A DNA stretch of 29,501 nt. It comes from Neonectria sp. B-13 (lineage: Eukaryota; Ascomycota; Sordariomycetes; Hypocreales; Nectriaceae). The stretch is taken from positions 87,322 to 116,822 of the forward strand of contig NOKP01000066.1 in the NCBI GenBank assembly GCA_002682825.1, read 5' to 3'. Shown here piece by piece: positions 7,706-17,870 of this stretch. The notes below the pieces were generated by a model. That model searched no databases. It was not told where the DNA came from and saw only the letters and a list, made by a program, of their open reading frames with translations. Position 1 is the stretch's first letter, and the number at the start of each line of letters is the position of its first letter. A program made the translations under genes and the position numbers.

Positions 7706-10360
7706 TTAGGAAAATAAAATTGCAGATAAGTTAGATGTTTTCACTATTATACACTTTTCGGCCTTACTATCCGAAGAGTACAAGGCTTGCTGCTCCCTAC
7801 TATCCTTTTCCGCGCTTTTCTTTGCCACGGGGTTGTCACCCATCTCTTTCGCAACCTGTGCTTCAACACGTTCATCCTCCGCGTTGCACCAATCCAGATA
7901 CGCCATCATCTCCTCCTTCGTCCATTCCCTTGACCCCGTTGTAGTGACACAGCGCTTGGGCATCTGTTTGTAGTCCAGGCACCACTCATAGCACTTCTTG
8001 TCGTACCTTTGCAGAAGCCCCTTCGCCTTGCGATATTGCTGGTTGGTCTTGATACTGCCGGCGGGCTGTGATGCGTACTATGCGTTCCTTGCAGCGACAT
8101 ATCTTGAGTGAATGGACTCCGGAGAATCGTACCGAGGTGTTGACTGCAAGGGAGGATTGCCCAGAACTGGCGCCTCTCTAGCCGGAGGTTCTTCGCTGGC
8201 AGATCTCTCTGAGATCGGAGCTAGTAGGTCTGGCATAACATGAGAGTGAGGAGCAATACGTGGAACCACTGCAGGAGGAAGAGAGTGGACAAGTGGTATG
8301 GATCCAACAGAGGGAGAGCGCTGATTAGCTTCCGCAGGGACTTCCATCATTGCGTCAGGCAAAGGTACAAGCCGTGCCACTGAAACTATTTCCTCCAAAT
8401 CCGTTGGAGGAGGAGCCGAAATGAAGCCTAGAGTTAGCCTCGACTGCAGAACCGGATCTGAGACCTGTGCTGCTTGTGTGGGTATTTCTTTGAACCTCAG
8501 CGGACAGTCTCTAGAAGACATGATGTGGCCGACCGTATGGCATCTGCTGCAGGTACTGGGAGCTCTCTTGCTAGGCTCGACCATCTCAAATCCAGATGGT
8601 CCGCGTCTAGTACTCGTCTTCGATTGACTGTGTCTCATATTGAGTTGGTTTGTGGCTCGTCTTGGTTCTAGCACGGGTCGTGGCTGCGCCACATCTCGTT
8701 TCAAATGCCAATGGGGATGGAAATGCTCGAGCAAAAGGCTCCGCCTCTCTTCCTCTAGTTTTTGCAAGGTATGGGAACATGGTAGCCCATGTGAGGATGT
8801 GAAAGTCTGACTGCAAGGAGCTTTGGGCGGCTTCTGGAGTAGCTGTCGTTGCTCTTGCACCTTGCGTAGAGCTTGGTGTGAAACCCAGCCTCGGACCGCC
8901 TCGAACAATACTCCGGAGACTTCTAAAGGTGTCCGCAGTTGCTGAGAGGCTCTCATATGTTTAAGTTCCTTCAGTTGGTTCGTAATAGCATGCTTCATTG
9001 CCTGCCAAACGTCGAAGAGGTCGAATGTAGACGTCTTGATATGCGACTTGATTAGTGAATGGTTGCCTTCAGCCCTAGAGCATGCACATTAGTAGTTTGT
9101 TTTCCGCGCCAAATACCGCAAGCTACCTGCCTTGAGGTGGCCACGTTGCCAAAGTGCAGGTGCTCATCCACCCATGCCTTGACGATCATCTCTTTGTGCG
9201 GCTCGAGCCAGTACATCGTGATGTAACCCACTGACTCGAGGTGTATATCACTATACTTGAGCTCAAATTTGGCCAGGCGCTCTTCGAATGTCTTTTCGTC
9301 TGGGGAAGCCACAATCGAGTGCCAGAATGTGTAGAATTCATCCCACGACTTGTCTTCTGCTTGGTCTGTTGCAAAGAACGGCCGGCAGTACTGAAGCACT
9401 GCCTTATTGACATGCCAGAGGCAAAGAAGTGCTTTAGACGAAGAGAACCAAATCGCTGCAGCATTCATTGCAGCCAGGCATCTATCCGTCAAGATGACCG
9501 AGGGAAGCTCGCATTGATAGAGCGACCTGAGGTGTTCTCATGCCTACGAGTAATCCTCTTCTGATTCACCTGAAAGGAAGGCAAATGCGATGCAGAAAGA
9601 ACGCTGGCAGGAATCAACCCCGACCATATCAAGAAGTGGCTTCTGGTGCTTATTAGTCTTGTAAGTGCAGTCTAACAATAAGACGTCTGGATTGCATTGT
9701 AGATATGCAACAGAGTCCGGGTGGGCGAAGAAGATGGCTGTCAGTCGATTGTCCGGGTCCAATCGAACCCGGCACTAGAAGCCCTCTTTGTGCAATTGGT
9801 CAACCAAAGCTTGGATGCTGCTCTGGCCCTCATGTAGATCTCTCCTCGTCGCCGCGATCCGATTATATATGTCTCGTTGGGTTGCGAGGGTCTCCGAATG
9901 GTTATGGAGGTATGTCCTTATATCTCGCGGGGTAGTGCCAGATATCGCAAGATTTGACACAGTTGCAACATCTTGCTCTTCAAATCGTCGATGTGCTAGG
10001 TGTGCAGATGGGTCCTCGCTTGGTGGGTGGTTGTGCCTAGCGCACTCTTTGTCTGGACGATGGCTTAGGACCCACGCACTTCCATCCCGTGATTGCTTGG
10101 CCCAGGACTGAAAACTTGCACCCAGTTCTTCGACTCGAGGTCCGGCGAACTCGTTCGACAGATGAACTCAGTAGTTGTTTGTTTCGGTCGCATGCGTACA
10201 CCACTTTAACCCGCCCGTTCGGCGTCTTCGTAGACTTGCCCGTTGTGAAAGCATAGCCTCGAGGCTTCGCCCAGGAATTGATGGCTGAGAGAAGAGACTC
10301 GCGCGATTCGTATATGCCTTCCAGTGGGAGGACATCTTGGACAAATGTTGCCTGGACCAT
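7706..10360 (-). pseudogene. MULE transposase, copy 2, inactivated
   Basis: A near-complete Mutator-like transposase on the minus strand. In order: ATG at 10360 (MVQATFVQDVLPLEG), FAR1-like domain with YESRESLLSAINSWA, CKFSVLG and HNHPPS, with a frameshift near 10105; TPRDIRTYLHNHSETLATQRD; catalytic Asp in LLLDCTYKTNKHQ; second Asp in VILTDRCLAAMNA; LCLWHVNK; SWIM-like pattern QTFTSSHGLPCSH; HPHWHLKRD; zinc knuckle CSRCHTVGH to DCPLRF; and the C-terminal GSREWTKEEMMAYLDW module. In-frame TAG stops at 9775-9777, 9544-9546 and 8078-8080 fall where copy 1 has Trp, i.e. TGG to TAG; a TGA follows at 9538-9540. A 56 bp intron-like insert (9075-9130) precedes the probable catalytic Glu. No terminal inverted repeats were recognised. 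Confidence 0.9.
9075..9130 (-). other. Possible GC-AG intron in MULE copy 2
   Basis: Relative to copy 1, copy 2 carries 56 extra bases between TSR and the EG.HSLIKSH motif. Excising from GCAGGT at 9130 to CTCTAG at 9075 restores the frame exactly; the segment holds ACTACTAAT as a possible branch site. The nearby GTAGCT donor does not restore the frame. It could instead be a small insertion in a dead element. Confidence 0.45.
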
Positions 10361-10708
10361 TTCTCACCCACTGGTTGGCGACTCAATTGCTCGCGACCGG
10401 TCGCACCGGAACGCGTCTGCCACGGACCAATTAGGGAACGCACTTTGGGGTGATTAGTCTGACCTCAGCATCTTCTTGTAACGCTAGAGGGTCTGAACTA
10501 GTCCTATTTCGGCCGTCGCATTTCAGCACACACTACTTCCACACGTGATACGCGTTTTTAGTCTTGCCCCTAGTTTTGCTACAGATCGCGATATGTCAGT
10601 CACAAATAGTTTTAACTCCTTTCAAGCATAGTATTGGTCCGTAATGCAAGGTCCCGTTGTATACCGTGTTATCTCTAACTTTCTTCCTTTCTAGTCGCTA
10701 AATCGACA
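10361..10708. other. Upstream region of the BAH-PHD gene
   Basis: Gene-free. Just before the start codon, TCTCTAACTTTCTTCCTTTCTAG (ending about 10693) looks like a branch point, pyrimidine tract and acceptor, so a 5'-UTR intron is possible. No clear TATA box. Confidence 0.4.
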
Positions 10709-11966
10709 ATGAGCCCTCGAAAGCGCAGGATTTCCATCGCGGAGGAGGTCCCTGTGGAATGTCCCTTCTCCATTACCTTCAGAGAAAAAGAACGACGCAA
10801 TGCCAACAAGACGAAGCGCGACGACCAAGAGGAGAAGAGTATGGTGCAGATCCAGAATTCTCCCTTCTCGCCTACCGGCGCGTTCAAGACGCACAATACT
10901 ATGGACGTATCTTACACCGTGGAGCCTGGAAAGAGATGGCCGAGCATGACGCGGTACAACAGCTTCATCCGTGAGTCTCAGACTGCGTCTCTAAAGAAGA
11001 GGGGCTCACTGACACGGCTTGGCAGTGAATGGGGTCAAGTATTGCAATGAAGACTTTGTCTTCGTTGCTAACAAGTCGACTATTGAGCGACAACAAGTAG
11101 CGGCGGGTCTAAGCAAAGATGAGCCTACCAAGCAGTCGGCGGACGATTGGGTGGCCCACATCCTAGAGATCCGGGCTGCGGACGAGTACCACGTTTATGC
11201 GCGCGTGTACTGGATGTACTGGCCCGAAGAGCTGCCACATGGAACGCTCGATGGGAAGAAGATGGTCCAGGGACGCCAGCGATACCACGGCCAGAAAGAG
11301 TTAATCGCATCGAATCATAGTAAGTCCGCCCCATTAGCTGCGCACTGGAAAGCGCCAGATCTGACAGCTGACAAACAGTGGACATCATTAGCGTCGTCAG
11401 TGTTACCATGCTAGCTACCGTCAATCAATGGATGGAGTCAGATGACGATAAGATCCAGGACGCGCTGTACTGGCGGCAGGCGTTTGACTGTCGCAACTCG
11501 CAGCTTTCAGTCAGTGATCCGATGTTTCTCACCTTCCATTGAATCTGACCGTCTTTAGTCCGTCGAGGTGTTATGCAAATGCGAAATTCCAGCAAACCCC
11601 GATAGGATGATGGTAGGGTGCACCAGCACGGCTTGCAGGAAATGGATGCATGAAGAATGCCTCAATTATGACGTGCTCATGAGGGTGTACGGCCAACTAG
11701 GCACCGGCAAGCCACACCAAACCAAGGGGACGATTGTCAAGGAAAGGCAGAGCGATGATAAAGCAGAGTGCCTACTCAGCCCGGGAAATGGGCAGGAGAA
11801 AGAGAATAGCAGCCTTGTCAAAAAAGTTGAGGGAGGGATCTCACGACCGTCGGAGGCACCAATCCCAAGCCCTACACCTTCAAATACCGATGCGCAAACA
11901 AAGTCGACTGCAAAAAGGAGCCGCAAGAGGAAGGGCGCTGACTCCAAGCCATACGAAGGGCGCTGA
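10709..11966 (+). CDS. BAH-PHD chromatin reader, C-terminus lost to a frameshift
   Basis: Four exons: 10709-10970, 11026-11319, 11379-11509 and 11559-11966; introns of 55, 59 and 49 bp have GTGAGT, GTAAGT and GTCAGT donors, and the joined frame gives 364 residues. The N-terminus is basic (MSPRKRRISIAEE). Exons 2-3 carry a BAH domain (LNGVKYCNEDFVFV, YARVYWMYWPEELP, YHGQKELIASNHMDII). Exon 4 starts a PHD-type zinc finger: Cys235, Cys237, Cys250, Cys255, His260, Cys263. Fungal BAH-PHD proteins such as Neurospora EPR-1 read histone H3K27 methylation; that this is an orthologue is inference. A 25 bp tandem duplication (11933-11982) shifts the frame and stops it at 11964-11966. The original frame continues to a TAA at 12121-12123 and includes WEIQDLREIVSGGEETW and CLLCG, probably the last zinc ligand pair. 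An intact version would be about 408 residues. Confidence 0.85.
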
Positions 11967-11982
11967 CTCCAAGCCATACGAA
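11933..11982 (+). repeat. 25 bp exact tandem duplication in the BAH-PHD last exon
   Basis: Two identical copies, 11933-11957 and 11958-11982, each GGGCGCTGACTCCAAGCC followed by ATACGAA. 25 is not a multiple of three, so the second copy shifts the reading frame. Only one copy is needed to join the conserved upstream and downstream coding parts. Confidence 0.95.
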
Positions 11983-12123
11983 GGGCTCTTCAAGGCGACT
12001 CTAAATTTAAGTGATGGCCCTACCACGTGGGAGATTCAGGATCTACGGGAAATTGTCTCGGGCGGTGAAGAGACATGGTCCGAGCAGGTTCAATGTTTAT
12101 TGTGCGGCGCTACCATTGACTAA

Positions 12124-13230
12124 ACTCGTGACGCATCGTTTCCTTGAGCTAGATCTATCCATATCCACGAACGAGAGTTCCAGCCCAAACCCCACCCGAG
12201 GCTCGGCTCGTGCTGCTGAAAGTGTTGACAACAAATGTGTCTATCACGTTGCTCTGTCATGTCTGCATGAGCACTATAACCGGCTTCTATACTATACCGA
12301 AGCTCAAAGAGCCAGCTACTCAACCATAAAGTCAATATTTCGAGATAACTGGCGAGTAGAATGTTCCCTCACTAAGACTGTGTCACATTTATCAGCTGTT
12401 GAGACCGCTGTTAGGACGATAAACTTGCTAGAAATTGGAGGGGCCGGTGGCAAACTCCACAATTTCGTCCGAGTCTCTCAAACCCTGTCCGCCCAAAATT
12501 GCAACCAACCGCACCAACCAACAGCACCAACCAACAGCACCGGGACGCAGATCGATGATTTTCACACCAAGTCGAGTGCACGATTGCTTCGCTAAAACGA
12601 GGGAAATGATCTCTTATCGCGACTTGTTGGTCAAGCTGGTACTAAGTTTTCCAGCCGTCAAGGGTCTCCTGTTGGTGCCCACACTGATTACTTCTGTTCA
12701 AATACATAAAACCTTGCCCAGGATTTAAGTCAGTCCGACGGGAGGAGACCTGTACCGATCAAGCGCAGGTTTGGTTAATGATCCTTTCAGTTGATTACAC
12801 GGCAAATTCAGATGAACCCTGAGTTGCGTTCTTTCAGCTTGAGGCCTCCACCCTTTTCTCCTCGACCCCTGCCGAAGGCTTGCTCCGATAACCCTGTACT
12901 GCTGTTGGAACTAGCTGCCACATGACGGTGGCCACCTGCAGGTGAGAATGAAAACAGGTTTTGCTCCGCATAATTGATCCACTAACGTTCCGCGATGAGG
13001 CACATTGTCATAGGGTGTCGTCGTAATCGTGTGCCTAGTCGGCCAATGATATACTAAACCATACTATCGGATCTCCTATGAAAGTGATAAAGAGAATGCT
13101 ATGACCCTACCCAATCCAGCCAACATCCAGGTTTCTCATTTTTAACTTATCAGAGCACATTCTCATTCGGCCCTCAGTGGCAAGAGCAAGTGTCAAGTTC
13201 GCTAGCCTCCGAAGTACCTCATTTCTGAAC
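12124..13230. other. No gene recognised
   Basis: About 1.1 kb downstream of the BAH-PHD gene. Open frames at 12124-12728 are short, overlap each other and show no domain. A 13 bp direct repeat (CACCAACCAACAG twice) lies at about 12513-12540. The 3'-UTR of the upstream gene probably extends into the first part. Confidence 0.5.
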
Positions 13231-14825
13231 ATGACGCAGAAGACAAGCTTTAACCTGCGCCCTAGCACTCTGGTGCCCATTTCGGCACAACTGGAGTATC
13301 CCGGTTGCCAATCAGCTCCCCCAGCCTCTACTAATGTTCTAGACTTGCCGATTACACCTGCCAGGAAATCCATATCATTCGAGGAAGTCTTCCAAAATGG
13401 AAATGCTCCTGTCCAACATATGATCATTCGGCTCCCAAAGCATCATGGGTCGTGGTTCATTATTCGATGCGACGAGCATGAACTTGGTTTCCGAAATAAC
13501 CCGCTTAGAGGTGCTGCGACTCATCTGAGGAGTAAGAAGCATGGTTGGCTACGAAATCCATCTAATGCGGTCATCGTCGAGCACCTCGGGATTGAGGTTT
13601 TGAACTGCAACGCTGAACTGGCGGAGAAGAATAATTATGTTGCTTTTAAAGCCGGTCAGGGCAGCATGAAGCGTTCAATTGCCTGCATCACAGATGGAAT
13701 GCCCGGACGACAGACCTTGGGATCACAGAAGAGACCAAAGTGTACCACCAAGGGATGCAGCCGGACTGGAGTCGACCGACATGGCGGTCTCAAGCGACAA
13801 TCAAAGCGAAGAAGACACCAGGGAATCCCCAGCCCAATTCCAGGCCGAATTTATCTGGCATACTGGGAAATGACGAAAGATTGGCTGCCCGCGCTTCTTC
13901 TACCTCACATCGGCCTAGAGGAATCCGGGGCACCAAGCACAATTGAGAGCCTTGGCTTGATAGACCACATCCCGGAGTGCTACGAGTACGATCCAGAAAC
14001 CAAAGATCTCAAATGGAAGAAGGGATACGAACATGGCGGGCCCCGTGTCTTGGAGCGGGAATTTCCCGTCATATACTTTGATGGGAACTAGTTCCCAGAT
14101 GGAAGCCCTGCGGATTGGGTGAGAGTAGGAGATTTGCAGGAATTGAATGTGTTTGATGCCTCGCCACGCCTTGTGCCGAATCTAAAATTTGCAAAGAATT
14201 ACCTCCGGAGGCGTAAAGAAAAAGAGGCCGACGCCGCAAGCGAAAGCTCTACTGCTTTGTCAGACAGTGAGTTTGCCCATGAAGCCCTGGCTGCGGCTCA
14301 TGCTGACCAAACCACCATCAAGTCGAATCAGATTCTGAGACAACGTCTTCGTCTTATGTCGCAAGAAGTAGCAGTCCTATCACATCCGCCTCAGATGGCG
14401 TGATCCTACTGACGGAGGAGCTTGCTACCGAACCAATCTCTCAAGAAAGGGAAGTCTCTTTATCTCCAAGCATGGAAACAGAAACATCCCGACTAGATCC
14501 CCAGCTGGAGAACGTCAATCGGAATTGTTGCGAGAATGCCCTTGAGCACGAGTTTGGGAGCGTCTCAGATGCAGAGCAAACCACCAGTTTTGACACTCGC
14601 TCGCAAATGGCTGACCCGGAAGTAAATTACCGAACGACGATAGAGGACGAAGCAGATCATGAGACAGAGTCTTCATCCTGCGCCGCACGAACCAGAAGTC
14701 CTGCCATATCTATTTTTGTCGACATGAACCAATTAGTGGAGGAGTCGGCAGCCGCCCCATTCTCCCAGGAAAGGGAAGCCACTTTGTCCTCAAGTGTTCA
14801 ATCAGAAGTTCTCTCGCAAGACTAA
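13231..14825 (+). pseudogene. Broken conserved fungal protein of unknown function
   Basis: An open frame from ATG 13231 (MTQKTSFNLRPSTLVP) runs to a TAG at 14089-14091 and then continues in the same frame to 14403. Recognisable parts resemble a family of uncharacterised filamentous-fungal proteins: APVQHMIIRLPKHHGSWFII, RCDEHELGF, NPLRGAATHLRSKKHG, then FPVIYFDGN, stop, FPDGSPADWVRVGDLQEL. The TAG sits inside this conserved block and is one C-to-T change from CAG. A third frame (14400-14825) carries an acidic Ser/Glu-rich tail with a repeated phrase (SQEREVSLSPS at its start, SQEREATLSSS near its end), implying a 1-2 bp frameshift near 14400 or an unrecognised intron. Cys/His residues in the first part could bind metal, but no named domain was identified. 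Upstream exons may exist. Confidence 0.55.
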
Positions 14826-15016
14826 GCTTAATTTCTTCTAAACTTTTACCATGAGCTATTAATACTTAAATCTAGAAGTGGTTAAATTTTAAGAAATTCC
14901 ATTCAAGTACATCAGTAGTTATTCCTAAAAATGTTAAAAACGCGCTCGATAAGAACCCACCTTTCTAGCTAAAGAGGTTAGCGTTTAGATGAATTTCTTA
15001 AAATTCAACTAGTTAA

Positions 15017-15458
15017 CATATATGATAACTAAGCATGCGACGCATCCAAGTATGCGACGCACTCTGATTTTCACCTTAAATCGCGATTTTTTAAAAGTTC
15101 TTAAAAATTCAAATTAGCTAAAATTAGCTAAAATTTAAAGAAAATACATTTATTAAGTATATAATAATAAGTATAAGTTTTCCTAGATTATTAGAAAAAT
15201 TCCTTATAAAGTTATTTAGAAAAATCTTATTCGCACTGTTCTTTTTCTTATTCTTATTTTTAAAATTTTAAATTAATTAATTAAAAATCTAAGGAAAATA
15301 GTATATTATGACTTTTTTAATTAAATATCTAGAATCAATTTCCTAAAAATACTAGGGCTATATAGCCCATTTTAGAAAATCTAAAATTTACACTTTTAGC
15401 TGTACAGTATAAGTGCGTCACATACTTGGATGCGTCGCATGCTTATCATATACGTTAC
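15017..15458. mobile_element. AT-rich MITE-like unit with about 45 bp inverted repeats
   Basis: Left arm about 15017-15063 and right arm about 15412-15458 are inverted copies sharing GCATGCGACGCATCCAAG, TATGYGACGCACT and an outer ATATGATAA. Within each arm the 10-mer ATGCGACGCA (or near copy) appears twice as a direct repeat. The roughly 350 bp core is strongly AT-rich with no ORF. No clear target duplication was found, so the exact ends are uncertain. The AT-richness extends on both sides (14826-15560). Confidence 0.65.
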
Positions 15459-15568
15459 TCTTAGAATCAAGTATTCAAAGCTTATCGTGAAAGTTAAGAA
15501 GAAATTAAGCTTAGTTTCGACTTTTAAATAATGTTTGAAAAATAGCGTTTACTATACGATAAGGCAGT

Positions 15569-15602
15569 GGCCAGCTGGCTATGCTGGCCAGCTCGCTATG
15601 CA
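15569..15602. repeat. 17 bp tandem repeat
   Basis: GGCCAGCTGGCTATGCT is followed directly by GGCCAGCTCGCTATGCA (two mismatches). GC-rich island at the edge of the AT-rich zone; flanked by near-inverted TATACGATAAGG and TATACGTTATAGG. Confidence 0.75.
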
Positions 15603-15666
15603 TATACGTTATAGGACACTAATAATAAATGACATAATCCCCCTTCTCACAGTTTGACATAGTCTC

Positions 15667-16053
15667 CTAAGAGCCCATACAGATCGTCTGAACGGTAAAC
15701 ATCTTAGCGTACTGGCCCTGTGGGGCCTGTTCCCCGGGCGAGATAAATTCCATTCCAGTCCATACGAAGGGAATATGTGCTTGCTTGCGTGCTTGAATGA
15801 TATTATACATGGCTTCTCTACGAGATCTCGTGCCTGGATAGAAGTAGCAAGTGCGCTTGAAGGCTATTCTCCAATTGGTCAAGGTCATATCTTCGGCAGA
15901 TGAAGCGAGTCTTGCTGATGGCACGACGGTGCTTAGTTTATGTTCGTTCAGAAACGGATCGCGTCCAAGGATGTAGCTTGGGTTTTGAGATCCGATAGGG
16001 TCCGCAATAGCGTGTAAACGCCGTGCAATGGCGGTGGAGGGTTGTTTCTGCAT
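15667..16053 (-). CDS. Hypothetical ORF, 128 residues, possible gene remnant
   Basis: Minus-strand frame from ATG 16053 (MQKQPSTAIARRLHAI) to a stop at 15667-15669. The composition is ordinary and protein-like (TLTNWRIAFKRTCYFYPG, HIPFVWTGMEFISPG) and it sits next to a very AT-rich region, but I recognise no family, signal peptide or membrane segment. It may be an exon of a larger decayed gene; the frame is open upstream to 16116 without another ATG. Confidence 0.3.
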   Translation of the reverse strand: MQKQPSTAIARRLHAIADPIGSQNPSYILGRDPFLNEHKLSTVVPSARLASSAEDMTLTNWRIAFKRTCYFYPGTRSRREAMYNIIQARKQAHIPFVWTGMEFISPGEQAPQGQYAKMFTVQTICMGS

Positions 16054-16101
16054 GATAGGCCTTTCGGTTATGAAAAGGGCTGGGTTTATTGCAGGGTGGC
16101 G

Positions 16102-16220
16102 ATCAACGCAATCCACTCAACCTCAGCCTTCAATTGAGTGAGTTAACTGCTTAACAAGCTTTTACTCCATTGAGTTGGTCAACCCATGTCCTATATTGAG
16201 TTGGTTGGGGTTGCGTTGAT
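16102..16220. repeat. Imperfect inverted repeat
   Basis: ATCAACGCAATCCACTCAACC at 16102-16122 pairs imperfectly with TTGAGTTGGTTGGGGTTGCG and the following TTGAT ending at 16220. The roughly 70 bp between contains further TTGAGT motifs. May be a small MITE remnant or a hairpin. Confidence 0.5.
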
Positions 16221-16292
16221 GATTGACCAGCGCCCCATGCCGCGTAGTTCTACCTTCACCGCCAGCTTGGTACCCAACGACCCAAGGCAAGC

Positions 16293-16511
16293 CTACTCCC
16301 ACCCTGCCTCCTCCTCCCGCATCTGCATTGGCAAACCCCTAAGCCATTCTCTGACTGACTTCTTCTCAACCGACTTCTCACCCATTGTATCATCCGCTTT
16401 GTCCAACAGGATAGGATCAACTTCCTCCACGATGCCTGCCTGTAGCCATGACCGCAGCACCTGGCAAATAGCAATGGTACTTGCCTCCAGCTGGTTCCCC
16501 CGTATATGAGC
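16293..16511 (-). other. Possible C-terminal exon or coding remnant
   Basis: Open minus-strand frame of 72 codons ending at TAG 16293-16295, without its own early ATG. The peptide is amphipathic and protein-like (ASTIAICQVLRSWLQAGIVE, VREWLRGLPMQMREEEAGWE) and an AG acceptor-like CAG lies near its 5' end (about 16498). No family recognised. It sits just downstream of the Igo1 stop, so it could be a remnant of another minus-strand gene. Confidence 0.28.
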
Positions 16512-16569
16512 TTATCATATACCATTTAACGGTCTGAGCTCGGCTCGACCCCCAACCGGAACACTAGCC

Positions 16570-17065
16570 TCAAGGCCGACACAAGTTCGAGTGCGAAAAG
16601 GTTCCATACGGTAATGTACACTTTTTATCTTGCTTCGCCTCTCCAGATTCACCAGGAGTCTGACGAGCCATCTCTCGATGAAGTTGGCTACCAGATCTCA
16701 CCAAGCCAGCTTGCCACTGACCCTGCAGTTGCTCGTGACCATCATCGTTGACATTGCTGGAGCTCGGAACCGCGGATGATGGGTGAGATATACCCGCCCG
16801 GAGGGGATGGTCGCTCCCGGTCTTTACCGCGCCGATATTCGAAGATTTGTGTGCCTGGGAAAGGGCAAAGTCGCCGGAATCGAAGTACTTTCTTCTCTGC
16901 AATAAAACACTATGATTAGCCAGGGGGGAAATATTGCGCGGTATACCACATGGATACCTCTAATTGATGAGCGAGAAGGTCTTCTTTGTTTGGTACGCTT
17001 CCATACAAGTGCTGGAGGCGCAGCTGCTCCTCGTTATGGAGGTTTGAGTCCTGGGAAGAGCCCAT
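16570..17065 (-). CDS. igo1: Endosulfine/ARPP-19 family protein (Igo1-like PP2A regulator)
   Basis: Two exons, 17065-16958 (MGSSQDSNLHNEEQLRLQHL, then YGSVPNKEDLLAHQLE) and 16896-16570, encode 144 residues. The intron (61 bp) has GTATCC, CTAATC and TTGCAG, and joins codons in phase 0. The diagnostic endosulfine motif KYFDSGDFALSQAHK lies at residues 39-53; Ser43 is the expected phosphorylation site of Greatwall/Rim15-type kinase. In the family the phosphorylated form inhibits PP2A-B55, which controls mitotic entry in animals and entry into quiescence and nutrient stress survival in yeast; it acts in cytosol and nucleus. The rest of exon 2 is hydrophilic and probably disordered (SQLHREMARQTPGESGEAKQ), as usual for these short proteins. 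Length fits the family and no lesion is seen. The symbol reflects family assignment, not proven orthology. Confidence 0.93.
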
Positions 17066-17870
17066 GCCGACAGACTAATGCAAAATTTAGAATTAAAGAA
17101 AAAGTTGGAGAATGCATGAAGTAGTCGAGGGGGTAAATAAGAGCCTGGCTGAAAGGGCGGGCCATTAATGGTACAGCCATAATTCGTGTGGCGCACGTCA
17201 CTACGGCGGCAAAACGTAGCGGGAAATCGAAGGGACACTAAGAGTACCTAATATTGGAAGGGTTATCACCAAAAACTGCTGACATTAATTAACACATACA
17301 ACTGCACGACGGCATGACGGCAGGTGGCGATTTGGGTATGCCGGGCAACCGATACCCACCAAATGTGCGATCTATAGCGCGGACTAGCGGAGGTCTGGAC
17401 CAATCCATCGGCCTTTGAAGACTTTGTGACATCATAGTTGCACGGACTCTGCGGTCTGCAACACACCTAAGGAAGGATCGTACCAGATTGTTAGTGACGC
17501 TGTCACTGGGCTTGCCCCGGTCTTGGCAGTGAGCTACTGCGCGTTCCACGGCCGCCTAATGGCTGCGAGCGTTCACGCCCTTGTCAGAAGCGGAAACGCT
17601 TTTGTCCACGAGGAGCAGTGCGTCTGGAATCAAACGGTGGACTGACGGCGTTGCCTGGAACCCCAGCCGGATTCTGAATACCTTTTTTGTCTATCGCGAG
17701 CTCGGTCAGCCACCTACACAGAGGAAAACCAGCGTCCTATAAAGCGCAACAAAACAGCCACTGGGGTGAACAAACCTAGTTCTGCAGGGTCCATTCTGAC
17801 AGGCAAATTGATTACAACAGTGTCCAGATCACCTCGAGACGCCGACCTAGATAGTGCTATTTGTCACGTA
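17066..17870. other. No gene recognised; Igo1 upstream region
   Basis: Contains the 5' flank of igo1, with a pyrimidine/A-T stretch at 17090-17110 (5'-UTR side). Minus-strand frames at 17266-17549 overlap in two phases, lack domains and look like chance. Confidence 0.45.

Noticed and set aside
12011..12595. 194-codon plus-strand ORF after the BAH-PHD gene
   Set aside because: Its first part is the out-of-frame shadow of the BAH-PHD C-terminus; the rest has no domain and Asn/Thr-rich ends from a simple repeat.
17266..17549. Minus-strand ORFs of 66 and 86 codons
   Set aside because: Overlapping in two phases, no motif, no splice or start context; judged chance.
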